DNA from: Alistipes muris
Lineage (GTDB): Bacteria; Bacteroidota; Bacteroidia; Bacteroidales; Rikenellaceae
DNA length: 64,000 nucleotides
Direction: 5' to 3'
Assembly (NCBI RefSeq): GCF_943193205.1
Contig: NZ_CALPDD010000003.1
Span: forward strand, 121,751 to 185,750
In this document: positions 28,570 to 38,050 of the stretch, one piece after another
Layout: each line of letters begins with the position of its first letter
Numbering within the stretch: position 1 is the stretch's first letter
Program-made: the position numbers and the translations under genes
The notes under the pieces: generated by a model
Databases searched by the model: none
The model's input: the letters and a program-made list of their open reading frames with translations, nothing else
What the model was told of the DNA's origin: nothing

Positions 28570-29868
28570 ATGAACGAAGTCAGAAAATGCAGTCTCTCCG
28601 GCGTGGCCTTCACGATGGACGCCGACGCCTTCGCCCTGCTGGCGGAATACATAGAGACCCTGAAGAAAAGCTACGAAGATTCGGCCGACGGCGACGAAAT
28701 CGTGGCCGACATCGAAGCCCGCATTGCGGAACTGATCCTCTCGGCCCAGGACAACACGCGTGTGGTGGAGCGCCCGCTGGTGGAGAACATCATCCGCCAG
28801 ATGGGTTCGGCCGAAGACATATCGGAGACCGACCCTGCGGCCGCGCGCCGCGGAGGCCCCCGCATCCCGCGCCGGCTCTACCGCGACCGGGAGAACGCCA
28901 AGCTGGGCGGCGTATGCGCGGGGATAGGCAAGTATTTCGACGTCGACCCGGTGTGGGTGCGGCTGGCGCTGTTCCTGCCGCTGCTGCTGCTCTGCCTGCA
29001 ATGGATACCCTTTTTCGGGTGGTGGGTAGGCCCGATGATGGGCAACCTGTTCGGCATCTTCATCATCTGCTACCTGATTATGTGGTTCGCGGTGCCGACC
29101 GCCCGCACGGCGCGTCAGAAACTCGAAATGAACGGCGAACGCATCACGGAGCAGGCGATTCGCCGGACAACCGAGCAGACGGCGGCCCAGGACCCCGACA
29201 GCCGGACCAAACCGGTGGTGGCCGAAGCGGTGTCGGCAATCGGGAAAATCGTGCTGATGCTCTGCAAGCTGTTTGCGGGACTGCTGGTCTTCGGGCTGAT
29301 TCTCGGCGCCTGCGCCCTTATCATCGCGCTGTTCGCCATCCTCGTGGGCGGCCACGACATGCCGCTGTCGCCCCACTTCCTGAACGACATGAACCTGGGC
29401 ATTCCGATTCTCGGCATACTTCTTGTATTGATACCCGTTATCTTGCTGATTTACGTGCTGATGTGCCTGATCGCATCGCGCAAGCCGGGCAGCAAGACCC
29501 TGCTGGCGATTTTCCTGACGTGGATTGCAGGCCTTGCGATGCTGATAGGGCTGGCCTACAAGGAAAAGGCGGTGGACCGGGTGCGGAACTACCAGCCGCT
29601 GGGACAAATACTCAACAAGGAAGTAGTCATCGAGAGCGACACAACGACGCTGCGGCAAATACTGCGGGAATTCGACGACGAGAAAATCGTGGAGGACGAC
29701 CTGCGCTCGGTGCATATCAGCGTCCCGTCGAAAGGCATCGAAATAACCTACGACAAGCAGACGTCGCAGCTCGACATCGAAGCCGACGGCAAACGCATAA
29801 GGATGCAGGCCGACGAATCGGACGGCGCCTACATCCGAGTAAACGAAGAAGAGACGCAGCAGCTGTAA
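28570..29868 (+). CDS. Large multi-helix PspC domain protein
   Basis: A 432-residue membrane protein. The N-terminal 80 residues repeat the charged domain of the 26604 gene (FTMDADAFALLAEYIETL, then IEARIAELIL). A PspC domain follows (KLGGVCAGIGKYFDVDP), then at least four further membrane helices and a C-terminal soluble part with a beta-rich end (RSVHISVPSKGIEITYDK). It is the last gene of the cassette, 13 bases after the GIN gene, and is followed by a terminator. It probably acts as the membrane sensor or effector of the cassette; this is inference. Confidence 0.87.
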   Translation: MNEVRKCSLSGVAFTMDADAFALLAEYIETLKKSYEDSADGDEIVADIEARIAELILSAQDNTRVVERPLVENIIRQMGSAEDISETDPAAARRGGPRIPRRLYRDRENAKLGGVCAGIGKYFDVDPVWVRLALFLPLLLLCLQWIPFFGWWVGPMMGNLFGIFIICYLIMWFAVPTARTARQKLEMNGERITEQAIRRTTEQTAAQDPDSRTKPVVAEAVSAIGKIVLMLCKLFAGLLVFGLILGACALIIALFAILVGGHDMPLSPHFLNDMNLGIPILGILLVLIPVILLIYVLMCLIASRKPGSKTLLAIFLTWIAGLAMLIGLAYKEKAVDRVRNYQPLGQILNKEVVIESDTTTLRQILREFDDEKIVEDDLRSVHISVPSKGIEITYDKQTSQLDIEADGKRIRMQADESDGAYIRVNEEETQQL

Positions 29869-29906
29869 GAAAGTACCAAGGTTTTCAAAATAAAAAGTTT
29901 TCCGGG

Positions 29907-29943
29907 ACACGGGGCGGGCATGGAGTTCGCTCCGTGTTTTTTG
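29907..29943 (+). terminator. Terminator after the PspC cassette
   Basis: Stem ACACGGGGCG / CGCTCCGTGT (one mismatch) followed by TTTTTT. Confidence 0.75.
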
Positions 29944-29970
29944 AAAAAATTGAAATAATTCGTACCTTTG
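29941..29970 (+). promoter_or_regulatory. Promoter for pfkA
   Basis: TTG at 29941-29943 and TACCTTTG at 29963-29970, 19 bases apart. The leader before the pfkA ATG is about 95 bases and contains no open frame. Confidence 0.72.
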
Positions 29971-30070
29971 GCTACAACTTGGATGCGCGGCCCCGGCGCC
30001 CTGCGGACGAATTCCGCTTCGGCCGGATGCGCGCATTCCCGGGAGCGGTTTTGTTAGTTAACGGAAAATT

Positions 30071-31051
30071 ATGGCAGAAATCAAATGTATCGGCGTGCTG
30101 ACCTCGGGCGGCGACGCCCCCGGCATGAACGCGGCCATCCGCGCCGTGACCCGCAGCGCAATCTACAACGGGCTGACGGTCAAGGGCATCATGCGCGGCT
30201 ACAAAGGACTGGTGTACAACGAAATCGTCGAATTCAAGTCGCAGAGCGTGAGCAACATCATCCAGCTGGGCGGCACGATACTGAAGACGGCCCGCTGCAA
30301 GGAGTTCGCGACGCCCGAAGGGCGCAGGCAAGCCTACGACAACATGATGGCGGCGGGCATCGACGCGCTGGTGGTCATAGGCGGCGACGGATCGCTGACG
30401 GGCGCCGGAATCTTCGCGAAAGAATACAACGTGCCGGTCGTGGGACTGCCGGGCACGATAGACAACGACCTGGGAGGTACGGACTCGACCATCGGCTATG
30501 ACACGGCGCTGAACACCATCATGGAAGCGGTGGACAAACTGCGCGACACGGCGTCGAGCCACGAACGTCTTTTCTTCGTGGAGGTCATGGGCCACACGGC
30601 GGGCTACCTGGCGCTCAACAGCGCGCTGGCGACGGGCTCGGAAGCGGCCATCATCCCGGAGATGGAGACCGAAGTCGACCAGCTGGCCGAACTCATTAAC
30701 CACGGATTCCGCAAGAGCAAGAACTCGGCAATAGTCATCGTAGCGGAGAACCCCCAGACAGGCGGGGCCACGGCGCTGGCCGAGCGCGTGAAAAAGGAAT
30801 TCCCGCAATACGACGCCCGGGTGACCATCCTGGGCCACATCCAGCGCGGCGGTTCGCCGACAGCATTCGACCGCATCCTGGCTTCGCGCATGGGCGAAGC
30901 AGCCATCGAAGCGCTCCAGGAGGGACAGCGCAACGTGATGATAGGCACCGAAAACGGCAAAATCGTCTACGTTCCCTTCCCGAAAGCCGTGAAACACAAC
31001 AAAGGCATCGACCGCCAGAACCTCGACCTGGTGAAGATACTCTCGATATAA
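30071..31051 (+). CDS. pfkA: ATP-dependent 6-phosphofructokinase
   Basis: A 326-residue PfkA, full length for the bacterial ATP type. The nucleotide loop [14 protein letters not shown] site GGDGSLTGA, catalytic [11 protein letters not shown] and fructose-6-phosphate sites ([26 protein letters not shown]) are intact. The GGDGS glycine favours ATP over pyrophosphate. It commits hexose phosphate to glycolysis in the cytosol. It is followed after 29 bases by a PfkB-family kinase, with which it probably shares an mRNA. Confidence 0.95.
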   Translation: MAEIKCIGVLTSGGDAPGMNAAIRAVTRSAIYNGLTVKGIMRGYKGLVYNEIVEFKSQSVSNIIQLGGTILKTARCKEFATPEGRRQAYDNMMAAGIDALVVIGGDGSLTGAGIFAKEYNVPVVGLPGTIDNDLGGTDSTIGYDTALNTIMEAVDKLRDTASSHERLFFVEVMGHTAGYLALNSALATGSEAAIIPEMETEVDQLAELINHGFRKSKNSAIVIVAENPQTGGATALAERVKKEFPQYDARVTILGHIQRGGSPTAFDRILASRMGEAAIEALQEGQRNVMIGTENGKIVYVPFPKAVKHNKGIDRQNLDLVKILSI

Positions 31052-31080
31052 ATCGCTCCCCAAGAGAAAACCCGAACCCA

Positions 31081-32091
31081 ATGCTGAAGATAAAACGCGT
31101 GACCGGCATCGGCAACGCACTGACCGACATGCTGGTGAACCTGAAGACCGATTCCGTGCTGGAACGGTTCGACCTGCCGAAAGGCTCGATGAGCCTGGTG
31201 GACAACCGCCTGCAAACCGAAATCTCGAAGTCGGTGGCAGGACTGCCCTACTCGCTCTCGCTGGGCGGCTCGGCGGGCAACACCATCCGGGCAATGGCGC
31301 AGCTGGGCTGCAAGGTGGGATTCATCGGCAAGGTGGGTCCCGATACGACGGGCGACTTCTTCGTCCAGGCGCTGGAGAATCTGAAAGTCGCCCCGACGGT
31401 TTTCCGCGGCAAGGAGCGTTCGGGCAAATGCGTGTCGCTCATATCGCCCGACGGCGAGCGGACGATGGTGACCCACCTGGGTGCGGCGCTGGAGCTGAGC
31501 GCCGAAGAAATCGAACCGGCCGTATTCGAGGGCTACGATTGTCTCTACATGGAGGGTTACTTGGTACAGAACCACGCCCTTATCCGCAAGGCGGCCGAAA
31601 CGGCCAAAGCCTGCGGGCTGAAAGTGGCGCTGGACCTGGCGAGCTTCAACATCGTAGCCGAGAATCTGGAGTTCCTGCGCAAGCTCGTGACCGACTGCGT
31701 GGACATCGTTTTTGCAAACGAAGACGAAGCCAAAGCCTTCACCTGCGAAGCCGAGCCGCTGAACGCCCTGCAAATGATTTCGGGCATGTGCGAACTGGCT
31801 GTGGTGAAAATCGGAATCCGCGGCGCCCTTATCAAACAAGGCGACGAGGTGGTGCACGTGGGCATCATGGCGGCGGCCAAGCGGGTGGACACGACAGGTG
31901 CGGGCGACTTCTACGCCGCAGGATTCCTTGCGGGGCTGTGCGACGGGCTGTCGCTGCGCCAGTGCGGCACGATAGGCGCCATCACGGCAGGCAAGGTAAT
32001 CGAAGTGGTCGGAACGACTTTCGGCGACGACGCGTGGAAAGACATCTACCGATTGGTCAACAAGGTCAAGACGGAAAAGTATCTGTTCTAA
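31081..32091 (+). CDS. PfkB-family carbohydrate/nucleoside kinase
   Basis: A 336-residue ribokinase-fold kinase. The N-terminal GIGNALTDMLV, the glycine-rich LGGSAGNTIRAMAQLG and the C-terminal catalytic DTTGAGDFYAAGF (with base Asp) mark the family. Close Bacteroidetes relatives are often labelled adenosine kinase. The substrate cannot be fixed from sequence; ribokinase, fructokinase or adenosine kinase are all possible. Its position after pfkA hints at a sugar-phosphate link. Confidence 0.88.
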   Translation: MLKIKRVTGIGNALTDMLVNLKTDSVLERFDLPKGSMSLVDNRLQTEISKSVAGLPYSLSLGGSAGNTIRAMAQLGCKVGFIGKVGPDTTGDFFVQALENLKVAPTVFRGKERSGKCVSLISPDGERTMVTHLGAALELSAEEIEPAVFEGYDCLYMEGYLVQNHALIRKAAETAKACGLKVALDLASFNIVAENLEFLRKLVTDCVDIVFANEDEAKAFTCEAEPLNALQMISGMCELAVVKIGIRGALIKQGDEVVHVGIMAAAKRVDTTGAGDFYAAGFLAGLCDGLSLRQCGTIGAITAGKVIEVVGTTFGDDAWKDIYRLVNKVKTEKYLF

Positions 32092-32213
32092 TTAATAACC
32101 CGTCAGCAACATATCCGCATAATTGCGAATTAGCTCCCAGGGGCTTGACTTGCCTACAACTCGGATGGGCTGCGTCTCGGCAAGACCAGAATCGCAAAAT
32201 TCATTATTAATTA
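32089..32213. other. Convergent intergenic segment with A/T inverted repeat ends
   Basis: Between the PfkB kinase and the convergent glycosyltransferase, TAATTAATAA at 32089-32098 is the inverse of TTATTAATTA at 32204-32213. The middle holds AATTGCGAATT-like words also seen before the tRNA (16470-16490). It may act as a weak two-way terminator; no gene is visible. Confidence 0.4.
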
Positions 32214-33101
32214 TTCACCGAACAAGCCTCTCGAAATCTGCCAGCGCATCCTCAGCAGCCAGCGCGACTGCACGGGGCGCATGGTAAGACAAAGCAGCAG
32301 CGTGGCGCCCCACTTGAGGATTTCGAGCAGGCGGGTCCGATGCGTGCGGCGGTGGATGACCGCCCGCAGACGCTGGCTCCGACCCACGTTGAAACATAGG
32401 CGGCGGAAATAATCGGCGGTCAGCTTTTCGGGCGGAATGATATGCCACATCACGGCGCCGGGCACGTACCAAATCGTCTCGCCGCCGCGCAGCAGCCGCT
32501 CGAAGAAATCGTTCTCCTCGCCGCCGATCAGCTCGCGGCCCACACGCCCCAACGCCACATCGAACCCGCCGTAACGCATCGCCAAGCTGCGGCGGAACGC
32601 CATGTTGCCGCCCCCCGGCACCCGGCCGAGCGGAAACGGACGCACCGCAGGACCGAAATCCATCGGATTGGCAACGGGCATTTCAGCATACTTGGACATC
32701 CAGCGCGGCCGCCCCTTGGGATACTCGGCGACGATACGTCCCCCGGCTACCGAAGCCCCGGGATACGCATCGAAGAAATCCAGGTAGGCGGCGATGAAGT
32801 GTTCGCCGATGCGCTCGTCGTCGTCGATCCAGGCCAACAAATCGGCCCGGGCCTCCGACAGACCGCGGTTGCGGGCATGGGAAACGCCGGGCTCGGGCTC
32901 GAAGACCATGCGCAGATTGATCCCCGCATGCTCCGCGGCGAACGCCGCGAAACGTTCCTCGGTATCGTCAGTCGAAGCGTTGTTCACAACAACGCACTCC
33001 CACGACGCCGGGTCGGCGCTCTGCCGCACGACGGAGCGCAGGGCCACCAGCAGCTGTTCGGCACGGTTGTGCGTAGGGATGACAAGCGAAAGACGAATCA
33101 T
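32211..33101 (-). CDS. Family 2 glycosyltransferase
   Basis: A 296-residue GT-A enzyme. The N-terminal nucleotide-sugar fold begins SLVIPTHNRAEQL, the metal motif is AWIDDDERIG, and the acceptor-side segment GGEENDFFERLL is typical of GT2. A hydrophobic stretch near the C-terminus (ATLLLCLTM) suggests membrane association. The sugar and acceptor are unknown. It stands alone, not in a polysaccharide cluster, and is divergent from prfA. Confidence 0.88.
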   Translation of the reverse strand: MIRLSLVIPTHNRAEQLLVALRSVVRQSADPASWECVVVNNASTDDTEERFAAFAAEHAGINLRMVFEPEPGVSHARNRGLSEARADLLAWIDDDERIGEHFIAAYLDFFDAYPGASVAGGRIVAEYPKGRPRWMSKYAEMPVANPMDFGPAVRPFPLGRVPGGGNMAFRRSLAMRYGGFDVALGRVGRELIGGEENDFFERLLRGGETIWYVPGAVMWHIIPPEKLTADYFRRLCFNVGRSQRLRAVIHRRTHRTRLLEILKWGATLLLCLTMRPVQSRWLLRMRWQISRGLFGE

Positions 33102-33177
33102 ACCGCGAAAGTAAGAAAAATATCGGCAAAACCTCGCCTGCGACCCGATTCTTGACTTCCGATTCGCGATTTTTCAT

Positions 33178-33185
33178 TACCTTTG
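33178..33185 (+). promoter_or_regulatory. Promoter -7 box for prfA
   Basis: TACCTTTG 23 bases before the prfA ATG, with a TTG at 33152-33154 slightly further upstream than usual. Confidence 0.6.
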
Positions 33186-33207
33186 CATTCCAAGCAAACA
33201 TATCCCT

Positions 33208-34293
33208 ATGGCAGACACCACCATTCTGACCCGGCTGGACGGGCTGAAACTCAAATACGAAGAGATCGGCCAGAAACTCACCGACCCCGAAGTGATCGCC
33301 GACGTCAAGCAATTCGTCCAACTCAACAAGGAATACAAGGAGCTGGAGCCCATCATCGAGACCTCGGACCGCTTCCGCACGGCCATCGCCAACCTGTCGG
33401 AAGCCAAGGACGTCATGGCCAACGACAAGGACGAGGAGATGCGCGAAATGGCCCGCGAGGAGATCGCCGAGCTCGAACCCGCCATCGAACGCATGGAGGA
33501 GGAAATCAAGCTGCTGCTCATACCGAAAGACCCGCAGGATTCCAAAAACGCCATCGTCGAAATCCGCGGCGGCACGGGCGGCGACGAAGCGGCCATCTTT
33601 GCGGGCGACCTGCTGCGCATGTACACCAAATACGTGGAATCGAAAGGCTGGCGCTACGAAATCACGTCGTTCTCGGACGGCGCCGCGGGCGGCTACAAGG
33701 AAGTGGTGCTGAAGGTGACGGGGCAGAACGTCCACGGGACGCTCAAATACGAATCGGGCGTGCACCGCGTACAGCGCGTGCCGCAGACCGAGACCCAAGG
33801 CCGCGTCCACACCTCGGCCGCGTCGGTGGCCGTGCTGCCCGAAGCCGAGGAGTTCGACGTCGAAATCTCGATGAACGACATCCGCAAGGACATCTTCTGC
33901 GCCTCGGGACCGGGCGGGCAGTCGGTCAACACGACTTATTCGGCCATCCGCCTGACCCACATCCCGACGGGAATCGTGGTGCAGTGCCAGGACCAGAAGT
34001 CGCAGCTCAAGAACTTCGACAAGGCGTTCGAGGAGCTGCGCACCCGCGTCTTCAACCTCGAATACTCCAAGTATCTGGACGAAATCGCCTCGAAACGCAA
34101 GACGATGGTCTCGACGGGCGACCGCTCGGCCAAAATCCGCACCTACAACTATCCGCAGGGGCGCATCACGGACCACCGCATCAACTACACGATTTACAAC
34201 CTGGCGGCTTTCATGGACGGCGACATCCAGGACTGCATCGACCATCTGATCGTGGCTGAGAACGCCGAACGGCTCAAGGAAAGCGAGCTGTAA
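33208..34293 (+). CDS. prfA: Peptide chain release factor 1
   Basis: A 361-residue class I release factor reading UAA and UAG. The GGQ peptidyl-hydrolysis motif is at residues 236-238 (GPGGQSVNT). The codon-recognition tripeptide is PQT (in QRVPQTETQGRVH), the PxT form of RF1 rather than the SPF of RF2. Length and domain order are normal. It is followed after 47 bases by a small exported protein that is not usually linked to RF1. Confidence 0.96.
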   Translation: MADTTILTRLDGLKLKYEEIGQKLTDPEVIADVKQFVQLNKEYKELEPIIETSDRFRTAIANLSEAKDVMANDKDEEMREMAREEIAELEPAIERMEEEIKLLLIPKDPQDSKNAIVEIRGGTGGDEAAIFAGDLLRMYTKYVESKGWRYEITSFSDGAAGGYKEVVLKVTGQNVHGTLKYESGVHRVQRVPQTETQGRVHTSAASVAVLPEAEEFDVEISMNDIRKDIFCASGPGGQSVNTTYSAIRLTHIPTGIVVQCQDQKSQLKNFDKAFEELRTRVFNLEYSKYLDEIASKRKTMVSTGDRSAKIRTYNYPQGRITDHRINYTIYNLAAFMDGDIQDCIDHLIVAENAERLKESEL

Positions 34294-34340
34294 GGACAAT
34301 CGTTTCCGGCTCCGGAACGTTCTGACAGAAAACGCCTGCC

Positions 34341-34877
34341 ATGATTCGCCGTCTCGCTCTCTTTGCCGCCCTGCTCGCTGCGACGCCTCTTGCCGCGCAA
34401 AAGCCGCTCTACATAGTCAACGGCACGCCGTGCGACAAAATCGTGGGGATAGAGACCGACGACATCGAACGCATCGAGGAGCTGCCGGCCGACGAGGAGA
34501 GCATAGCCCGCTACGGCGAAAAAGCCTCGAACGGCGTTATCCTCATCACGCTGAAGTACGATTCGCCCGCAGTATTCGAGGGCGGAGAGCCGTTCGCCGA
34601 CCACATCGCCCGGCAGGTGAAGTGGGGCGAAAACGAACCCGCCGCCCGGGTGGCACTGCGCTACACGGTCACGGCCGAGGGCGAAACGGTGGCCGGAGCC
34701 ATCCTCGAATCGACCGACAGCCGGCTCAGACGCCGCGTGCTGAAAGCCTTGGCCGAAGCTCCGCGCTGGAAGCCCGCCACGAAGAACGGCCGCCCGGTCG
34801 AAAGCGAAGGCGTTCTGCGCATCCAGCTGCCCGAAGGCAAGCCGCTGCCGGGAGAACCTTATATAAGAATATGGTAG
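34341..34877 (+). CDS. Small exported protein: receptor-plug-like segment plus TonB C-terminal-like domain
   Basis: A 178-residue protein with a signal peptide (MIRRLALFAALLAATPLAAQ). Residues 22-73 (PLYIVNGTP...IERIEELPADEESIARYGEKASNGVILITLK) follow the plug pattern of SusC/TonB-dependent receptors, including the ANGVILIT-like ending. Residues 97-165 (LRYTVTAEGETVAGAILES...LKALAEAPRWKPA) resemble the TonB C-terminal domain. There is no membrane helix after the signal and no barrel, so it is neither a receptor nor a normal TonB. It could be a periplasmic partner of TonB systems; this is inference. Confidence 0.6.
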   Translation: MIRRLALFAALLAATPLAAQKPLYIVNGTPCDKIVGIETDDIERIEELPADEESIARYGEKASNGVILITLKYDSPAVFEGGEPFADHIARQVKWGENEPAARVALRYTVTAEGETVAGAILESTDSRLRRRVLKALAEAPRWKPATKNGRPVESEGVLRIQLPEGKPLPGEPYIRIW

Positions 34878-34917
34878 TCTCCGGCGAGGAGCGCCTCACA
34901 AGAAACGACATCATACC

Positions 34918-35805
34918 ATGAAAACCAATTCCTTTGCAGCCTGGGTGCTGGCCGTGCGGCCTTACAGCCTTGGCGCTGCGATTATCCCGGTAGCTGTGGG
35001 CTCGGCCCTGGCATGGAGCGACGGCGGGTTCAACCTCGTCGTTACGCTGCTCTGCGCATGTTTCGCCATCCTGGCCCAATGTACGGCCAACTTGGTCAAC
35101 GACCTTTGGGACTTCCTGCGCGGCGCCGACCAGCCCGACCGGCTGGGTCCCGACCGCGCATTCGCCAAAGGCTACATAACGCTCCCGGCGATGAAAGCGG
35201 GCATCGGGCTGTTCACCCTCGCCACCGCACTGGCGGGTTGCGGGCTGCTGTTCTACGGCGGCTGGCAGCTGATTCCGGTGGGCGCGGTCTGCCTGCTTTT
35301 CGCCTACATCTACACGGCGGGGCCGTGGCCGCTGGCCTATCACGGGCTGGGCGACGCGGCGGTCGTGACGTTCTTCGGACTGGTGCCTGCCTGCTTCACC
35401 TATTATATACAGACGGGCGGCTGGAACTGGCAAGTGACCGCGGCGGCGTTGGCCTGCGGGCTTGTCATCGACACAATGCTGTGGATTAATAATTTCCGCG
35501 ACCGCGAAGAAGACGCCCGCTGCGGCAAGAAGACGCTGGTGGTCTATTGGGGCGAGCGGGTCGGCCGCTGGGGCTATCTGGTGCTGGGCGCCGTGGCCAT
35601 AGCGCTCTGCATGAGCCTGTGGATTTTCGGCGGAAGAATGTGGGCGGGACTGCTGCCGCTGCTCTATCTGCCGCTGCTGCTGGCCACGTGGCGCAAAATC
35701 ATCCGCATCGACCACGGCGACGAACTCAACGTCTGCTTGGGCGAAACGGCACGCAACATGCAGCTCTTCGGGCTCCTGCTGACCATAGGCATCCTTTTGG
35801 GCTGA
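34918..35805 (+). CDS. menA: 1,4-dihydroxy-2-naphthoate polyprenyltransferase
   Basis: A 295-residue UbiA-family membrane prenyltransferase with about eight or nine helices. The two aspartate-rich motifs are present: NDLWDFLRGADQPDR in the first loop and NNFRDREEDARCGKKTL in the second. Together with this length and the Bacteroidales context it should make demethylmenaquinone, the quinone used by the fumarate reductase at 23 kb. It lies 40 bases after the plug/TonB-C gene and 3 bases before xseA. Confidence 0.9.
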   Translation: MKTNSFAAWVLAVRPYSLGAAIIPVAVGSALAWSDGGFNLVVTLLCACFAILAQCTANLVNDLWDFLRGADQPDRLGPDRAFAKGYITLPAMKAGIGLFTLATALAGCGLLFYGGWQLIPVGAVCLLFAYIYTAGPWPLAYHGLGDAAVVTFFGLVPACFTYYIQTGGWNWQVTAAALACGLVIDTMLWINNFRDREEDARCGKKTLVVYWGERVGRWGYLVLGAVAIALCMSLWIFGGRMWAGLLPLLYLPLLLATWRKIIRIDHGDELNVCLGETARNMQLFGLLLTIGILLG

Positions 35806-35808
35806 CGC

Positions 35809-37086
35809 ATGGCCGAACCCCGGCATATCACCCTGCGCGAACTCCAGCGCGCGGTCAAACGAACTCTCGAAGAAGGGTTCGAGCTGCCGGTGTGGGTGAG
35901 CGCCGAAATCGCCGAAATCAAAGTCAACTACTCGGGCCACTGCTACCTTGAGCTGGTCGAAAAAGGAGACGCGAACGGAGTGCCGACGGCCCAGGCCCGG
36001 GCGATGATCTGGAGCAGCAGCTACCCCCGGATTGCGGCTCGCTTCGAGCACGAAACGGGACGGCCCCTCGCCGCAGGACTGCAAATTCTGGCCAAAGCGC
36101 TGGTATCGTACCACGAAATATACGGCTTTTCGCTGCAAATCAGCGACATCGACCCCACCTACACGCTGGGCGGCATGGAACGCCAACGCCAACAGACCAT
36201 CGCGCAATTGCAGGAAGAGGGGGTCTGGGAGATGAACCGCCAGCTGGAAGCCCCAACCGGAATCCAGCGCATAGCGGTGGTGTCGAGCGCCCATGCCGCA
36301 GGCTGCCGCGACTTCTGCAAAGAGCTGGAAAAGAGCCCCTATCGGTTCGACCTGACGCTGTTCGACGCGTTCGTACAAGGTGCCGAAGCGGAGAACTCGA
36401 TTATCGGCGCACTGGGCCGGATTGCCGCACGCGCGGACGAATTCGACGCGGTGGCGCTGATTCGCGGCGGCGGCTCGGCAAGCGACCTCAACTGTTTCAA
36501 CGCCTATCGGCTGTGCGCCCACGTCGCGCAGTTTCCGCTCCCTGTACTGACAGGCATAGGCCACGACAAAGACACGAGCGTCGCCGACATGGTGGCCTAT
36601 GCGGCCCTCAAGACCCCGACAGCAGTCGCGGGGTGGCTGGTCGAACGGCTTGCGAACGCAGAGGGCGGATTCGACTACCTGGCCGTGCGGCTGCGGGAAG
36701 CGACCTGCAGCCGGACCCACGCGGCGAAACTGCAACTGGAACGACTGACGGCCGAACTCCGCCGCACGAGCGGCGAGCGTCTGACCCGCGAACGCCTGCG
36801 GACCGAAGGGCTGACCGAACGCCCGGCCGAAGCGGCCCGCGAATGGATAGCGCGCCAAAAACAACGGCTGAACAACGCGGCGGAAATCGCAGCGGCCCAC
36901 GCCCCGGAACGACTGCTGAAACTGGGTTTTGCCCTGCTCCACGGTGCCGGAGGTGCGATAACCTCGGCCGCACAAGCGCAGCCGGGCGACGAAGTGGAAA
37001 TCCGCCTCGCCGACGGAACCATCACCGCAACGATCAACAAAACGACGATATGGCAAAGAAAGAAATCGGCTACGAAGAAGCGATGA
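35809..37086 (+). CDS. xseA: Exodeoxyribonuclease VII large subunit
   Basis: A 425-residue ExoVII large subunit. The N-terminal OB fold (PVWVSAEIAEIKVNYSGHCYLEL) is followed by the catalytic domain with the conserved RGGGSASDLNCFN and the GIGHDKDTSVADMVA segment, and then a coiled-coil tail. It degrades single-stranded DNA with XseB in repair and recombination. The start is 3 bases after menA and its end overlaps xseB by 37 bases, a strong sign of coupled translation. Confidence 0.94.
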   Translation: MAEPRHITLRELQRAVKRTLEEGFELPVWVSAEIAEIKVNYSGHCYLELVEKGDANGVPTAQARAMIWSSSYPRIAARFEHETGRPLAAGLQILAKALVSYHEIYGFSLQISDIDPTYTLGGMERQRQQTIAQLQEEGVWEMNRQLEAPTGIQRIAVVSSAHAAGCRDFCKELEKSPYRFDLTLFDAFVQGAEAENSIIGALGRIAARADEFDAVALIRGGGSASDLNCFNAYRLCAHVAQFPLPVLTGIGHDKDTSVADMVAYAALKTPTAVAGWLVERLANAEGGFDYLAVRLREATCSRTHAAKLQLERLTAELRRTSGERLTRERLRTEGLTERPAEAAREWIARQKQRLNNAAEIAAAHAPERLLKLGFALLHGAGGAITSAAQAQPGDEVEIRLADGTITATINKTTIWQRKKSATKKR

Positions 37087-37241
37087 CCCGCGTCGAAGAG
37101 ATTCTGGGCCGCATTCAGCGCGAGGAAGTGACCGTCGACGAGCTGGCGGCCGAAGTTGGGCGCGCCACGGAACTCATAGCCGCCTGCAAGGCCCGGTTGC
37201 TGAAAGCCGAAGCCGAAGTGAACAAAATGCTGGGAGAATGA
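37050..37241 (+). CDS. xseB: Exodeoxyribonuclease VII small subunit
   Basis: A 63-residue helical subunit (MAKKEIGYEEAMTRVEEILG..., then VTVDELAAEVGRATELI), the right size and pattern for XseB. The start ATG lies inside the 3' end of xseA (37-base overlap in another frame), and the end overlaps the next gene as ATGA. Confidence 0.92.
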   Translation: MAKKEIGYEEAMTRVEEILGRIQREEVTVDELAAEVGRATELIAACKARLLKAEAEVNKMLGE

Positions 37242-38014
37242 TGAAACGGCTTATCCGCTGGGCCCTCAACCGCATACCCCGCCCCATGCTCCAACGCATG
37301 GCCGGATGGGCGGTGCCGCTGGCCGGGCTGCTGTACAAAGGCCGCGGTGCGGAATGCCCGGTATGCGGCGCCCGCTACCGCAGGTTCATGCCCTACGGCT
37401 ATGTACATTCGCGCAGCAATGCGCTGTGTCCCAACTGCCTTTCACTCGAACGCCACCGCCTGCTGTGGCTCTACCTCTCGCGCGAGACGGAGCTGCTGCA
37501 AAGCCTGCCCCGCACGCTCCACATAGCCCCCGAAGTCTGCATCCTGCGCCACCTGAAACCCCGTTTCGCCGACTGCCCGGAGCGTTATCTGACAGCCGAC
37601 CTGGAGAGCCCGCTGGCTGACCTCCATTTCGACGTACAACGGATTCCGCTGGCCGACGGGTCGGTCGACGTAGTGATCTGCAACCACCTGCTGGAACATG
37701 TGGCCGACGACCGCCAAGCCCTGCGCGAACTCCACCGCGTACTGCGACCCGGGGGCTGGGGCATCGTTCTGTCGCCCGTAGACCCGGCCCGCGCCACGAC
37801 CTACGAAGACGACACGATTACCGACCCGGCCGAACGCACCCGCATCTTCGGCCAATACGACCATCGGCGCATCTACGGCCGGGACTATGCCGACCGCCTG
37901 CGCGAAGCGGGATTCGAGGTCGCCGACATTGACTACGCCGCCACTTTCAGCGAAGCGGAACGACGCCTGTACGCCCTGCCGGAAGACCACATCTACGCGG
38001 TTTACAAGAAGTAA
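37238..38014 (+). CDS. SAM-dependent methyltransferase with N-terminal zinc ribbon
   Basis: A 258-residue class I methyltransferase. A CPVCG...CPNC ribbon sits at about residues 36-65. The Methyltransf_11-type core follows, with motif I weak and later motifs clear (DVVICNHLLEHVADD, LRELHRVLRPGGWGIVL). The target is unknown. Start ATG 37238 overlaps the xseB stop; a second ATG directly follows and could be used instead. It is last in the menA-xseA-xseB run and is followed by a bidirectional terminator. Confidence 0.85.
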   Translation: MMKRLIRWALNRIPRPMLQRMAGWAVPLAGLLYKGRGAECPVCGARYRRFMPYGYVHSRSNALCPNCLSLERHRLLWLYLSRETELLQSLPRTLHIAPEVCILRHLKPRFADCPERYLTADLESPLADLHFDVQRIPLADGSVDVVICNHLLEHVADDRQALRELHRVLRPGGWGIVLSPVDPARATTYEDDTITDPAERTRIFGQYDHRRIYGRDYADRLREAGFEVADIDYAATFSEAERRLYALPEDHIYAVYKK

Positions 38015-38050
38015 CCGACAGATTCCCGCCACATTCAGAATGACAAACAA

